NCBI GenBank assembly: GCA_951213105.1
Contig: OX578150.1
Coordinates: 19,508,022-19,572,021 of the forward strand
Direction of reading: 5' to 3'
DNA length: 64,000 nt
Source: Amaurobius ferox
Taxonomy: Eukaryota; Arthropoda; Arachnida; Araneae; Amaurobiidae
Positions 36,993-47,552 of this stretch are shown one piece after another. Made by a program: the position numbers and the translations under genes. The notes below the pieces were generated by a model. It was given only the letters and a program-made list of their open reading frames with translations, had not been told where the DNA came from and did no database searches. Within the stretch, counting starts at the first letter, position 1. Every line of letters begins with the position of its first letter.

Positions 36993-37551
36993 ACTTTTCT
37001 AACGTGCCAAGTGTAACCGCCGGAGTCATTTGCAAAGCCAGATGATGGAGAGCGGGCCATAACGTGCACCTGGTGCACAGGGCCCATGGACCAGCAAGGA
37101 TCCAAGGGGGATTTCTGGATATGAAACACTCTCCACCATCCAACCAACGCAACCAAGGGACTCACCTCTGGAACCGTTTACTGCAAACGTTTCTCGAAAA
37201 CAAAACTACTGATGCACGCAGCTCTACCCCTTTCGCATCACACCCACATGAACCCATTCCCGAGCCCAAACGGTGTACCTTACGGCAGAGGCCGAAGAGT
37301 GGTACTAGGGCCCATAGAGCAGATGTGATGTTTACTAAGGGCTCGGCATTGATGACACCAGCAGCTGAGAGGGACTAGAAACACAAAACACAAAAGGGGA
37401 ACAAAAGAAAAAAGAAGGTGAAAGGAGAATAGACAAATAAAAAGAGGAGGGAAATGAAAGAGAGAGACAGAAAAAAGGAAAGAAAAAAGATTGCTAAGGT
37501 ACCTCGGGATTGCAACACCCGTATTCACTAAAGAAGTGAACCCCTGAGGGG

Positions 37552-37645
37552 AAATACAAATAGGATGGAAAGTATTAATTAAATTCTTGATATCCACCGA
37601 CTTGTTCTGCAACCCTCGGCAATTCCAAGATAGTAAAAAAGCCAT
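37552..37645 (-). pseudogene. start of LINE ORF2 (unit A), cut after about 30 codons
   Basis: Begins MAFLLSWNCRGLQNKSVDIK, the first strand and the catalytic Asn of the AP-type endonuclease. It then joins directly to the 5' end of unit B at 37551. Confidence 0.85.
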
Positions 37646-37647
37646 AT

Positions 37648-39204
37648 TCAGGTTTTTTTCTTGGACCGATGGGAGGTGGTCTCTTTTTTCCCAGTAGACG
37701 AAGAGGAAGAGGATGACACATCTGTTATCATCCCTTCATCCTCGGAAGCACACAGTTGTACTTCGTCATCATTTTGGCTATGATTTTCTTGTATGTTTGT
37801 TTTCTTGAATGATATTTTTTCCAAAGGACTGTCTTTGGTATTCTTTAATTTATGTTTTTTGTGTGACTTTGTTTTCTCTTCTAAAGTATTGACTCCTTTT
37901 TTCCCACTGGTACTTACTACTGCAGTTTTTTGTTGTGTGAAAGCAGGTCTGAAATTGGCTAATGGGATTGAAGTTTTTTGCTTTTGTTTAGTACTTGAAA
38001 CAGCAGTGTTTGCAGAAGGGATAGGTTTTGTTTCGTTAGTTTGTTGGTTATGGATTATTTGCATGAAGTTTAAGTCAGGTTCGGTTTGTGTGCCTACTGA
38101 TGAAAATTCAGTTTGTATGCTAGCAGATTTTGTTTGTCTGTTTCTGACAACAGATGAGTATGATATTCCTATTTTTGGTGTTCTTGCTTCAATTAGTTTA
38201 CGTGCTTCCGGGTAAGTAATATTACTGGATGTTTTTAAAGTTTGGATTTCTTTCTCAAAAACCCATTTTGGACATGAGCGGGCATAAGATGGATGATCAG
38301 CCTCGCAATTGACACATTTTGGAGTAGATGTACATCCCTCACTGTCATGTCCGTGTTCTGCACAGCGTGCACACACCACTTTAGGAGCACGACAGGAAGT
38401 TTTTGGATGTCCAAATCTCTGACAGTTGAAGCATCTTAATGGGTTTGGCACATATGGACGTACTTGGCATCTGAGGTAAGCTACTTTTAAATGTTTAGGT
38501 AAGACTGGAGTGTCAAAAGTCAGTATAATATGTTTTGTTGGAAACATTGTTCCATCTCGTCTAACAGTGATTCGTCGCACAGAGCTAACTTTTTGGTCTT
38601 TAAGATTGTCAAGGATTTCAGTTTCAGGTACATATATAAGGTCTGGTTCGGATATAACCCCACGAGAGAAGTTCAATGTACTATGAGCAGTCACGGACAC
38701 AGGAATATTTGCGAGGATTTTCATTAAAAGTATATTTGTAGCTTGAGCGGTAGAGAAAACTTTAACTAACAAGTCACCAGATCTGAGCTTTTTTATTGTT
38801 TCGACTTCCCCAACAGTACCGAGTATTCCTTTTTGAATCAAAAAGGGTGAAACGTTATTAAAAGATTCGTCTATTCTTTTCATAATGAAAAACTTTGCTT
38901 CAGTTGTAGTCATTTTATGATTATCCAGTTCATTAATTCTTTGTAAAGTATCTGTATTTACGTTCATAATCCTATCATTAGTTTTATGTCCCAAGGATAC
39001 GGAAACGCTAGACGCATCTACTCTATCCGCCCAATTAAGATCTCCTGCCTTGGAAGGCAAGGAAGCAATAGAATTTTCACTTGAATAGCATGAAGAACCC
39101 GAGGCCAAAAGCATTCTCGAATTCTCCATGCTTGTAACCACTAATAAAAAACCACGGTTTACTTCCAGATCGATCGGAGCCCCCGCCAGACTCCGTCTCC
39201 CCAC
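37648..39204 (-). CDS. LINE ORF1 (unit A), nucleic-acid-binding protein, intact 518 codons
   Basis: Codes the gag-like RNA chaperone of an I-type LINE. The annotated start gives MGRRSLAGAPIDLEV; MENSRMLLASGSSC 26 codons later is an equally good start. The middle resembles the RRM-like core of arthropod ORF1s (ILTFDTPVLPKHLKVAYL). It is followed by three zinc knuckles: RCFNCQRFGHPKTSC, VCARCAEHGHDSEGC and KCVNCEADHPSYARSC. The C-terminal part is Lys/Ser-rich with a run of serines. The stop TGA is 2 bases before the ATG of ORF2 at 37645, suggesting coupled translation. It has no stops or shifts, so this unit is young. Confidence 0.9.
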   Translation of the reverse strand: MGRRSLAGAPIDLEVNRGFLLVVTSMENSRMLLASGSSCYSSENSIASLPSKAGDLNWADRVDASSVSVSLGHKTNDRIMNVNTDTLQRINELDNHKMTTTEAKFFIMKRIDESFNNVSPFLIQKGILGTVGEVETIKKLRSGDLLVKVFSTAQATNILLMKILANIPVSVTAHSTLNFSRGVISEPDLIYVPETEILDNLKDQKVSSVRRITVRRDGTMFPTKHIILTFDTPVLPKHLKVAYLRCQVRPYVPNPLRCFNCQRFGHPKTSCRAPKVVCARCAEHGHDSEGCTSTPKCVNCEADHPSYARSCPKWVFEKEIQTLKTSSNITYPEARKLIEARTPKIGISYSSVVRNRQTKSASIQTEFSSVGTQTEPDLNFMQIIHNQQTNETKPIPSANTAVSSTKQKQKTSIPLANFRPAFTQQKTAVVSTSGKKGVNTLEEKTKSHKKHKLKNTKDSPLEKISFKKTNIQENHSQNDDEVQLCASEDEGMITDVSSSSSSSTGKKETTSHRSKKKT

Positions 39205-39763
39205 ACTTTTCTAACGTGCCAAGTGTAACCGCCGGAGTCATTCGCAAAGCCAGATGATGGAGAGCGGGCCATAACGTGCACCTGGTGCACAGGGCCCATG
39301 GACCAGCAAGGATCCAAGGGGGATTTCTTGATATGAAACACTCTCCACCATCCAACCAACGCAACCAAGGGACTCACCTCTGGAACCGTTTACTGCAAAC
39401 GTTTCTCGAAAGCAAAACTACTGATGCACGCAGCTCTACCCCTTTCGCATCACACCCACATGAACCCATTCCCGAGCCCAAACGGTGTACCTTACGGCAG
39501 AGGCCGAAGAGTGGTACTAGGGCCCATAGAGCAGATGTGATGTTTACTAAGGGCTCGGCATTGATGACACCAGCAGCTGAGAGGGACTAGAAACACAAAA
39601 CACAAAAGGAGAACAAAAGAAAAAAGAAGGTGAAAGGAGAATAGACAAATAAAAAGAGGAGGGAAATAAAAGAGAGAGACAGAAAAAAGGAAATAAAAGG
39701 ATTGCTAAGGTACCTCGGGATTGCAACACCCGTATTCACTAAAGAAGTGAACCCCTGAGGGCC
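39205..39763 (-). promoter_or_regulatory. LINE 5' UTR (unit A), likely internal promoter
   Basis: About 560 bases between the 5' end and ORF1. The first bases form a small stem (TTCACT TCTTT AGTGAA). Then comes about 120 bases that are almost pure pyrimidine on the sense strand (39580-39710). The last half is more GC-rich. The same region is present in unit B (36993-37551). LINEs of this type carry their promoter here; the function is inferred. Confidence 0.5.
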
Positions 39764-39776
39764 CGAATCTATTGGG

Positions 39777-40408
39777 TCAACCAATGACTAATAATATTGC
39801 AACCCTTCGCCACTGATGCGTAGTCTATATTCAAATAATAATTTTTTGCGGAAATATTGGACTACAAGCAATTTATTTTAAATAAAAGAAGCAATAAGGG
39901 CTCAAATAACGGGCCCAATTTTGGTTGTGGTGATGAAATTTCTAATGAGATTTTAATTTTGTCAAAATATTTTGTAAGAGATGTGTGACAAGAAGTTGGG
40001 ATATTTAAAATAAGCGATTCTTGGGCTTTGCCGTTGCGGCTTGGCTTTGACTTACTCGATGGTGACGTCATGATCAGTAGCCAATGACAGCGAGCGCATC
40101 GCTAAAATCAACCTATTTTAGGATATAGTTACCTTGGATGTGGTGAGTGGGAATTTTAAACTTTATGATGTCATCTGATCAACAGCCAATCAGAATAAAG
40201 TTTAACACTTCCACATAAAGAGGGCAGTTTCGCGGAAGGACAAAGAAAAAGGAAAATTCCCATTCAGATATTTTCACAAGGATTTGAGGATTGGCGACTC
40301 GCGAATTTTCCCTGATATGAAGCAAATTTCCCTGAGTTTTCCCTGATATTTCCAGAAAATCATTTTTCCCTGAGAATTCCCTGATTTCCCGGTTCTGTCG
40401 CCACCCTG
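39777..40408. other. right end of the CAGGGTGGC element
   Basis: Continues the sequence interrupted by the composite LINE. Two CCAAT-containing GC-richer strings lie at 40075-40200. The last 100 bases carry five TTCCCTGA-type repeats and the TIR. No gene. Confidence 0.6.
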
Positions 40409-40885
40409 ATTACATAGCCACAACGAAAGTTCTAAATCTGCTAACCCCGGAGTTTTTCGGTGACTACTAGAATTTGCTGGCAAGCTTAATGGAAATTTAA
40501 AATCACATTTTGAAACAGGCTCTATGTTTAAAGGAAACTCCCAAGACAATTCAAAACGAGTTATTGTATTGTATTTTGGAAGTATACCGAACTGAAATAA
40601 TTGATGAAATCAGTCATGTAAAATTTCCAGTTGTCATAGCAGAAACAACCCCCAATCAGAAGATTCAAAGGGTTTGTCATGGTATATTTTGAAACAGCTG
40701 GATGTGGTATTGAAAGATGACTGAGAAGCTTGTAGCTGAAACTTAAAATGACAGTGCTGCTATAATAAGTAGTGAAAAGTGTGGATTACAAACCATAATT
40801 AAAGAAACTTCCAGTAATACTCACTTTATTCATTGTTAAGCACATCAGCTGAATTTAATTAGGGAAAAAGCAGCATTTCAAAAAT

Positions 40886-41289
40886 ACTACAGTGGAATTG
40901 CAGACATATAAACTCAAATTTAGTCTTCCTCCAAATACTTGCCGACAAAATAAATCCAGATATCATAACACTCCAAGAAACGTGGCTGAAACCTAACTAA
41001 CCAGTAAAATGAAAAGGATATGAAATATACAGAAAAGACAGACCTTTTTCAAGCAGAGTTGGTTGGTTGATTTTAATGGCACAAGATCCAAAGAGGATAT
41101 GCTGCGTCAGACATATTTTCAAGCAGAGAAAGCCGAATTTTAATCATGATCAAAGAAGATATATCAGCGACAAATGTGACCCTTATGGACTCTGACTCAA
41201 AAGTCGAAATCCAAAGAGTGAACATAAAGTACAAAAACAGAAAAATCTCAATCATAAATTGCTACAGACCACCAAGTATTCTGACGTCT
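40886..41289 (+). pseudogene. LINE endonuclease fragment flanked by a 12-bp TSD
   Basis: CATTTCAAAAAT at 40874-40885 repeats at 41290-41301, both inside hAT-A. The insert reads LQWNCRHINSNLVFLQILAD then DIITLQETWLK (catalytic Glu) and ends KISIINCYRPPS. It is the N-terminal half of an AP-type LINE endonuclease, with stops, and has no 3' UTR or tail. A smaller LINE tail is nested in it. Confidence 0.85.
41046..41128 (-). mobile_element. 57-bp LINE 3' tail with 13-bp TSD
   Basis: TTTTCAAGCAGAG at 41046-41058 repeats at 41116-41128. The 57 bases between are the extreme 3' end of the minus-strand I-type LINE with its AACC-repeat tail. It sits inside the endonuclease fragment. Confidence 0.9.
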
Positions 41290-42040
41290 CATTTCAAAAA
41301 TCACAAATGCATATATTTTTTTAGTAGCTTAAACGCAATACCAACTTTTTTCTCATGATCACCACACCTTTCTGGGCTAGACTTGCAAAAGAATCCCACG
41401 AGGTTCCAACACTAGATGGAATTTTAATTCTAGGGTCATCAATACTGTTTATGAAAATAAAGAATACTTTGAAGAACTGCAGATGTCAAATAATGTTACT
41501 ATAGTCCAGGCAACTTCGGGACTTCTACGTATGCTGATTAACCAAATTTTCCTCTCTTGGATTTCATTCTTCCACTGTATCATACCACACGTTGACCTGC
41601 TGTATGATTAACTTCAAATATCTAATGCAAACTCTTCCACTTTTTGCGTTAAAGTATTCTATCATGTAATTTCTTTAATAAGGGATCGAATCACTTTATC
41701 CCCATCAGCAACATTAAGAGAATAAACTGAAGTTAAAAAGCCAAAACGAAATGAAGATCTAACCATTATGGCTAAATAAGTTTGTGACATAGTTTGTGTC
41801 CAGGCAAAGGAACGATTTAAATTCACTAGGCACATTTCAACTACAAAATTGTTGACGTCTGAACAATTTTCTCAGTTTTGCAAAGAATTTCCTTCAATGG
41901 AATTAGATGAAACAGTATTAGCAAAATCAAGATTGGCACCACGTCTGCATACAACAGACAAACCCAAGAACAAAACGTCTTTAAAAAACGAAAAGTCCTT
42001 TATTTAACATCCTAAAAGACGTACAAAAATTCTCAAAAAA

Positions 42041-42084
42041 AGCCAGAGCGCTTTCGGACGTATATACGCCCTTCATCAGTGGCT
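42041..42084 (-). ncRNA. hammerhead ribozyme, core intact (PLE left arm)
   Basis: Reading the minus strand: stem I strand AGCCA, then CUGAUGA (42073-42079), a 6-bp stem II closed by AUAU (one G-U pair), then GAAA (42052-42055), a minimal stem III (GCGC), the cleavage triplet CUC, and UGGCU closing stem I. All conserved core bases are present. The very short stem III is typical of PLE hammerheads, which are thought to act as dimers. It lies in the 3' noncoding part of the element. Confidence 0.85.
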
Positions 42085-42962
42085 ACATGAGTAGTAAAAG
42101 CATGGAATGTTTATATATATAGAGAGACCATTTTAAAACAAATTTGCATAAAATATAAAATGGTAAATGAACTTACTAAAATAATACAAGAAATATACAC
42201 TGAAATTCCACAATAAGTTTTAACGCTTACGAATTTTAACTATTACAAGAAAAAAACTAATACAAATTTTAGAAAAACGTCAAGCATGATATTCCTGAGA
42301 ATGACGTCACAAAAAACGTTTAAGAGATTTGCATTGCAGAGTCGAGAATGAGTCGCCAAGCATAACTTAAAATTTGAACAGGATCAAAATTACAAATTGA
42401 GATTCACGGTAAATATAAATAAAGAGGGATTCATAAAAAAAATACTACGTGGATTGTTACAACGAACTAGAAGGAAAGTTTTTTCAAAAACGGGAAGAAA
42501 TTTATCATTAGCCACATATTGAGCAAGAGCCATAGAAAGTTTACCAGATTTGACATCGCGAGTATGTTCTGCTAAACGGATGCCAACAGTACGTTTTTTA
42601 CTACAGTACGCGACCTCCTATCCGGCGTTCCAATATCCGGACTCTCCCAAAACAGGAAAACGGCAAAATAATGTCAAATTCTGCACCAACAAGTGATTAT
42701 TTGCTAAACATTGCGCCAAATAGCAATTTTTTTTTTTAAATCCCGCCAAATGCTTTTTTGCTTTAATTAGCAATATCAATAAAAAAAAAATCATTGAAGC
42801 CTACTATTTTAGAGGGTTTGAAATAGGACACTCAAACCGCGCACGAAATTCAAAATTCCCGTGCAGAAAAAAAAATATGCCGCGCGCACTTGCCGCCACT
42901 GATTCTTCTTAAATTTTGAAAACAAACATGAGGAATTCTCGCGATAACGAATGAAAATATTC

Positions 42963-44134
42963 TGTGATAAGGCTTTCACACCTCTGTGTTAAAATTGTAT
43001 ATTAAAGTATTGTTTTATTTCTGTGTGATTGAAAGTGTCAATTTCGAAATATAAATGTCTTTTCTACATGTTTTCAATTACATTGACTTTTAAGGGAAGT
43101 GAACTCTAAAATCGCAAAAGTGTTTATGTTCCAGAAAAATAGTAATAGTTTTGTATTTTCGCTTCTCAGTCGCTAGTTGGGAACTTGCAGGTTTTGCGCA
43201 CGCGCGCGTTTGAAAAAGGATTTTGGGAAACAGTGTGGAAGGAGTCGTGGAGAAATGTAGACGTGTGTGTTTGATTCGCGTATGATCGCGAATTTTAAGA
43301 AAAGGTGGATTAATTTTGAAAGTGGAAGGATGTAATTAAAATATGTAACATAGTTCGACAAGTTGTGCGTAGAGTCGTTTGGCTCGGTTCAGAGATGAGT
43401 CACTCGTGTTTTTAAATGAATCAGCCTGGTAGTAATGGAATAATGAGTCTTGTGAAAAGAGAAAATGGTTCTTTCACTGGTCGGCTTGAATCGCTAATAG
43501 GGCAAGAGGGAAAGCTCATTTTACAGCGATTTGTATTTGCCTGACTCCTCCTTGTGTCCTAAGGTACGAATCAACCAATCTCCGTAACCAACCAAGATGT
43601 CGAATTCCGCCAGCATGATGTTGTGTAATCAAGTTTCCCGACCATTATGGATTTTGTTCTGCGCAAGAATCTCGATGAGTTTATGCCGAGAGTCCATCCT
43701 GATATCCTTTCCCATGGTACAGAATTGTAAATGTTATATTTAAAAGAGACGAGGTAAAGTTTTATATATATTTAGTCTTCCACCTAACGAATAGAGTGTT
43801 AATTGTCAAATCCTCGTGAGTATCAAGTCATTGATGATGTTATATGAAAATGTCGTATATGTTCAAAGTATACAAATGTGATATATAAATGTCAAGTATA
43901 ATATGAGGAATATTGTGTTTATTTTATGTATCAGAAAATATGTGTATTCTCTTGGTTCCTCTTCCTCCAGGGGTGTTCTTAATGGTCACCCTACCGAGTG
44001 TAACTCTGAGTTATTGCGAGAAATGCTTGTACTCCACTGTTTTCGATCAACTGCCTTGTTATTTCATGTTTAATAAATGTGTTTGATTTCAAAACTTTGT
44101 CTTCTCTGTCGAGTATACCAAAACGTTCGCGACA
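42963..44134 (+). repeat. gypsy 5' LTR
   Basis: 1172-bp long terminal repeat; holds promoter and polyadenylation signals by family rule. AATAAA is seen near 44070, in the last part of the repeat. Minus-strand short ORFs inside are not meaningful. Confidence 0.95.
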
Positions 44135-44473
44135 GAATTGGTGCCGTTACTTTTCTCGGTGAGTGGGGAAGAGCTGAGAGAATTAAAATTTTTAAAAATT
44201 TTCTTAAGAATTGAAATTTTGAAGGTTAAAAATTACCGTTGTGCTAAAATGAGTGTTTTCTTAAGTAAACAGAGTTCCATGTTCTGTTTTCGGTATTCTC
44301 AAAAACGAGTGTTCTTGGAATTTGATATGTGCCATTTGATAAAAAAAATTGATTTGTTTGCATATTTATGTCATTTGATTTGATAAAAACTGGTTTTATT
44401 GTAAATACTGTTTAAGAACATTGCAATTGCATATTGTGTTAAACTATACGAGTATATTTGATTGTTATGAAAA

Positions 44474-45247
44474 ATGGCTCCAATTACTAGAAACAAAAAA
44501 GTAAATGTCGGTAAGATGAGTAAAAATTCAAGTAAAAAATTAAATTCCTCCTTGAATTTGTCGCTTGATATTGCTACTGAGTCGGATACTGTTAATTCTA
44601 GAAGTAAAGTTAAAAATGTTAGCCACAAAGCTAAATCTAATGAGGAAAATATATCAGATAAATCGCCGGTATGTCTGAATTCTTCTTCTGGCACTTTGCC
44701 AAATCAAAACAGTGCTTCATCGGTAAATGATAACATGTTAAAATCATTCCATATTTTCACACCTAAGTTCGCACATCATATTCCAAAATTCTCGGGAAAT
44801 TCAGAGCTTTCGTTGTCACAGTTTTTGGAAAAGTTAAATTTAGTAGCCACTCATGCAAACTGGAGTGAGTGTGACAAATTAGTTTGTTTGAGATTGAATT
44901 TAGAGGGGGAAGCAAATAGATTGATTGAAGAGAATCCAAAGCACAGAAATTGTAAAAATTTGCAGGAAATTATTCACATTTTGAAAGATCATTTTGAAGT
45001 GACCGAAAATGTTACTAAAAACATAATTTCACTCGTGAACTTTACACAGAGACCAAATGAGTCGGTTAAACAGTTTTCGATGAGAATCGAAGCTGCTTCA
45101 TTTAAGGTTGTTCCGGAAGATGTAGATTCCGAAAGTGAGAATAAAATCAGGCAAACACTTTTAAAAACTTCATTTATTAATGGTTTATATCCGGAACTAA
45201 AAAGATTGGTGTTGTCACAAAACCCTAGAGGTTTTTATTTCGGCTAG
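44474..45247 (+). CDS. gag: gypsy gag, N-terminal part
   Basis: Structural protein of the retrotransposon particle. ATG 44474 begins MAPITRNKKVNVGKM. The retrotransposon gag domain is visible at about residues 90-245 (HIPKFSGNSELSLSQFLEKL, then FTQRPNESVKQFSMRIEA). The frame closes at 45247, and the zinc knuckle lies in another frame starting near 45240, so either a programmed shift or a disabling indel separates the parts. Confidence 0.9.
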   Translation: MAPITRNKKVNVGKMSKNSSKKLNSSLNLSLDIATESDTVNSRSKVKNVSHKAKSNEENISDKSPVCLNSSSGTLPNQNSASSVNDNMLKSFHIFTPKFAHHIPKFSGNSELSLSQFLEKLNLVATHANWSECDKLVCLRLNLEGEANRLIEENPKHRNCKNLQEIIHILKDHFEVTENVTKNIISLVNFTQRPNESVKQFSMRIEAASFKVVPEDVDSESENKIRQTLLKTSFINGLYPELKRLVLSQNPRGFYFG

Positions 45248-47552
45248 AAAACTTGCAGTTCTTGAGGAATCTATTTTAAATGAAAATAATGCTATGTACT
45301 TGACTAATCCGGTACTTACAAAAAAAGGTGTTCTCACACCAGAAAAATATGTTCTCACACCAGATCAAAGTGAAAGTATGTCAGATTTAAAAAGAAAAGT
45401 GTTAGAACAGGAAAGGGTCATTGAATTTCTTAGGGGTAAAATAGAAAAATTTAAGTTTAATTCAGATAAAGTTAACGAAAAGCGTTCACCGCGTCCAAAG
45501 TGTGACAAATGTGGTAAATTAGGTCACGTTCAAGAACAGTGTTGGAAAAATGTTTTTCAAAAAAGAGATGTGTACGGTATAAAATGTAGGAAAATTTATA
45601 CCAGTCCTGGAACTAGGTATCACCAGGGTGAAAGACACAGAGGGCAAATGTCTGCAAATGAGTGGAAGTATAGAAAGCAAGGAACGCAAAATTATAAAAA
45701 TAAGGAGTCATATAAATCTTTGCAAAATTCCAAAAATCATTCTTCTGGGAATCAGAGTAGATATCCCATGCACAATTATAATAATAGAAAAACTTTTGAT
45801 AGGCAAACATCACATTTTGAGGAAAATAATATTTGTCATAATATTACAAATTCTTTGTCATCTTCTTCTATTATAAAAGGAAAATTAGTGAGCAGTGAAG
45901 TGTCAATATTGATTGATACGGGTAGTTCAATTAATTTAGTGTATGAGGAAGCTTTAAATACTGTACCCATTGCACATATGTTGCTAACATACAAACCAAC
46001 AATTTTGCGTAGCTTTAGTTCACAAGATACTAAAGTTGAATGTTTAGCCACTATTTCGCTAAATTTGGGAAAAGAAAGATTCCCTACCGAATTTTTTGTG
46101 TTAAAATCACCAGCTCCTATTTCATATAATGTAATCCTTGGTAACAAGTTTTTACATAAACATAATGCTATTATAGATTATAATCACTTCTGTTTTAAGT
46201 TTTCAAACTCTTCCATTCCTTTTGTTGGTTATCAATGTACGAATAATTTACTTTCGATTTCAAATCATGAACCGGCAAATGAGTCGGAAATTGCAGACTC
46301 AAACCTAAGTAGTGTCGCAAAGCGTATTGCTGTGCCTGACTCGCAGATGAGTAGTGGAAAAAATGTTCGTGTGGTAGAGGACTGTAAACCGAAAGAGTTC
46401 CATACGAATGCATGTGCCAAATGCAAAGCAGATCTAGCACCGGTAGTGAATGAGTCTCAGGTCATTCGGGAAGAGTATGTGAGCAGAAATTTTTCGGAAA
46501 ATAATGTAGTGCCACATTTGGGTAGTGAAGAGGTACATATTAACGATTTGGAAAATGGAAGCAAATCTTTTAGAGATTTGGTAGTAAATGCACAGAATGT
46601 TACTTTGCATATGGGGGAAAAGCAAAATCATGTTAGAGGTGGTACTGAAGAAGTGGCACAGCATAAGAACTTAAACATTAAAACTGTTAATAACTTATGT
46701 AGAGTAAAAGAAACTCTAAATACAAAAATTAAAGAGCCAATTATTGTGAAAAATTCACAAAAATGTATAATTCCTCCTTTATCTGAATCATTTATTAAAA
46801 TCAAACTTTCAGAAGGGTTTCCGGAAAATTCCACCTTGCTTCTGGAATCAGAGAAAAATGACCACATCTTCATTGCTAGAGCTGTATATAGAGCTCCTAA
46901 GGATGGAATTATTTGGGTTCGTGTTGCTAACCCAGAGGAAAAACCTTATCATTTGAATAAGGGTAGAAAAGTGGCTCATGTTCAGGAAATTCAGGTGTCT
47001 GAGGAGGTTGAAGTTAATGTAGTGAGTGAGGGAGAGTTGGACTCCAGTGAACCTTTGGAGCCTTTTGAAAGTTGGGGAGGAGATTTTGACCTGAGTCATC
47101 TCCAAAAAGATCAAAAACATAAATTATCAACTTTGTTGAATAAATATAGACAAGTTTTTGCAAAGAATGTTGCTGAGTTGTCTGGTTGTAAAACCATATT
47201 ACATGAGATAAATTTGGAAACATCTGTTCCTGTTTATCAGAAACCATATAAAGTTCCACATCATTTACAAGGGGAACTCAATAGACAAGTCACAGAATTA
47301 TTAGAAGCTAAAATAATTAAACCTAGTTTTTCACCTTACAATACGCCAGTACTGTTTGTAAGGAAACCGGATGGTTCTTATAGATTATGTTGTGATTTTC
47401 GCAAGTTAAACAAACTTACTATTACAGAAAATTTTCCAATTCCTAACATTAGTGAATTGATTGATAATTTAGCAGGTGCTACATTTTTCTCAACTTTGGA
47501 CTTAACACAAAACAGCTTTTTCCACGCCCACCGGTCACTACGAATGGTGTAG
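45240..47552 (+). pseudogene. pol: gypsy gag zinc knuckle, protease and first half of RT
   Basis: The frame is open from 45240 (first ATG 45294). It has a CCHC knuckle (CDKCGKLGHVQEQC, near 45500) and an aspartic protease (LIDTGSSINLV, near 45912). RT follows from about 47230 (YQKPYKVPHH, NTPVLFVRKPDGSYRLCCDF, STLDLT with the motif A Asp). The frame then breaks at about 47508: a block of roughly a dozen codons expected between motif A and the KTAF segment is absent and the reading frame changes. The break kills RT activity of this copy. Confidence 0.9.

Larger units (their letters stand above)
32772..39763 (-). mobile_element. composite I-type LINE: three truncated units (A-B-C) within one TSD
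   Basis: CGAATCTATTGGG occurs at 32759-32771 and at 39764-39776, a 13-bp TSD enclosing all three units. In transcription order, unit A (39763-37552) has a 5' UTR, complete ORF1 and the first codons of ORF2. Unit B (37551-34727) starts again at the 5' end and holds a shortened ORF1, endonuclease, and the first part of RNase H. Unit C (34726-32772) starts a third time and carries endonuclease fused to RNase H and the 3' end. Each unit begins at the same 5' terminal sequence (CCCTCAGGGGTTCACTTC). Only C has a 3' end. Confidence 0.85.
17728..40408. mobile_element. 22.7-kb segment bounded by CAGGGTGGC inverted termini, ATTAC TSD
   Basis: The left end starts CAGGGTGGCTACAGAA (17728) and the right end is TTCTGTCGCCACCCTG (40408), inverted with one mismatch in 16. 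ATTAC at 17723-17727 repeats at 40409-40413. The TSD copies lie inside the hAT-A reading frame, and excision restores it. Both ends carry TTCCCTGA repeats (17758-17815 and 40307-40390), all in the same orientation. A 5-bp TSD and CAGGG terminus fit the 5-bp-TSD hAT group. The original element was probably a few kb and grew by later insertions. No transposase of its own was identified. Confidence 0.75.
17380..41925 (+). pseudogene. hAT-A: ZMYM1-like hAT transposase split into three pieces by insertions
   Basis: Piece 1 (17380-17727) has the TTF-type zinc finger CGCETKNTLFYFPCLL and ends IIDCIKFYGKFELPL after a frame change near 17660. Piece 2 (40409-40885) resumes at exactly the next residue (LHSHNESSKSANPGVF), then KTIQNELL...ETT and THFIHC*AHQLNLI. 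Piece 3 (41290-41925) reads FFSSLNAIPTFFS, the RWNF-like region, and QAKERFKFTRHIS before ending at a PLE. Removing each insertion and one TSD copy restores continuity, so the order is certain. Stops and frame changes throughout show it is dead. Its C-terminal dimerisation domain was not found after 59503. Confidence 0.9.

Noticed and set aside
37064..39590. Plus-strand ORFs of 104 and 140 residues over the composite LINE
   Set aside because: Antisense to ORF1 and the 5' UTR; present twice only because the LINE units are repeated.
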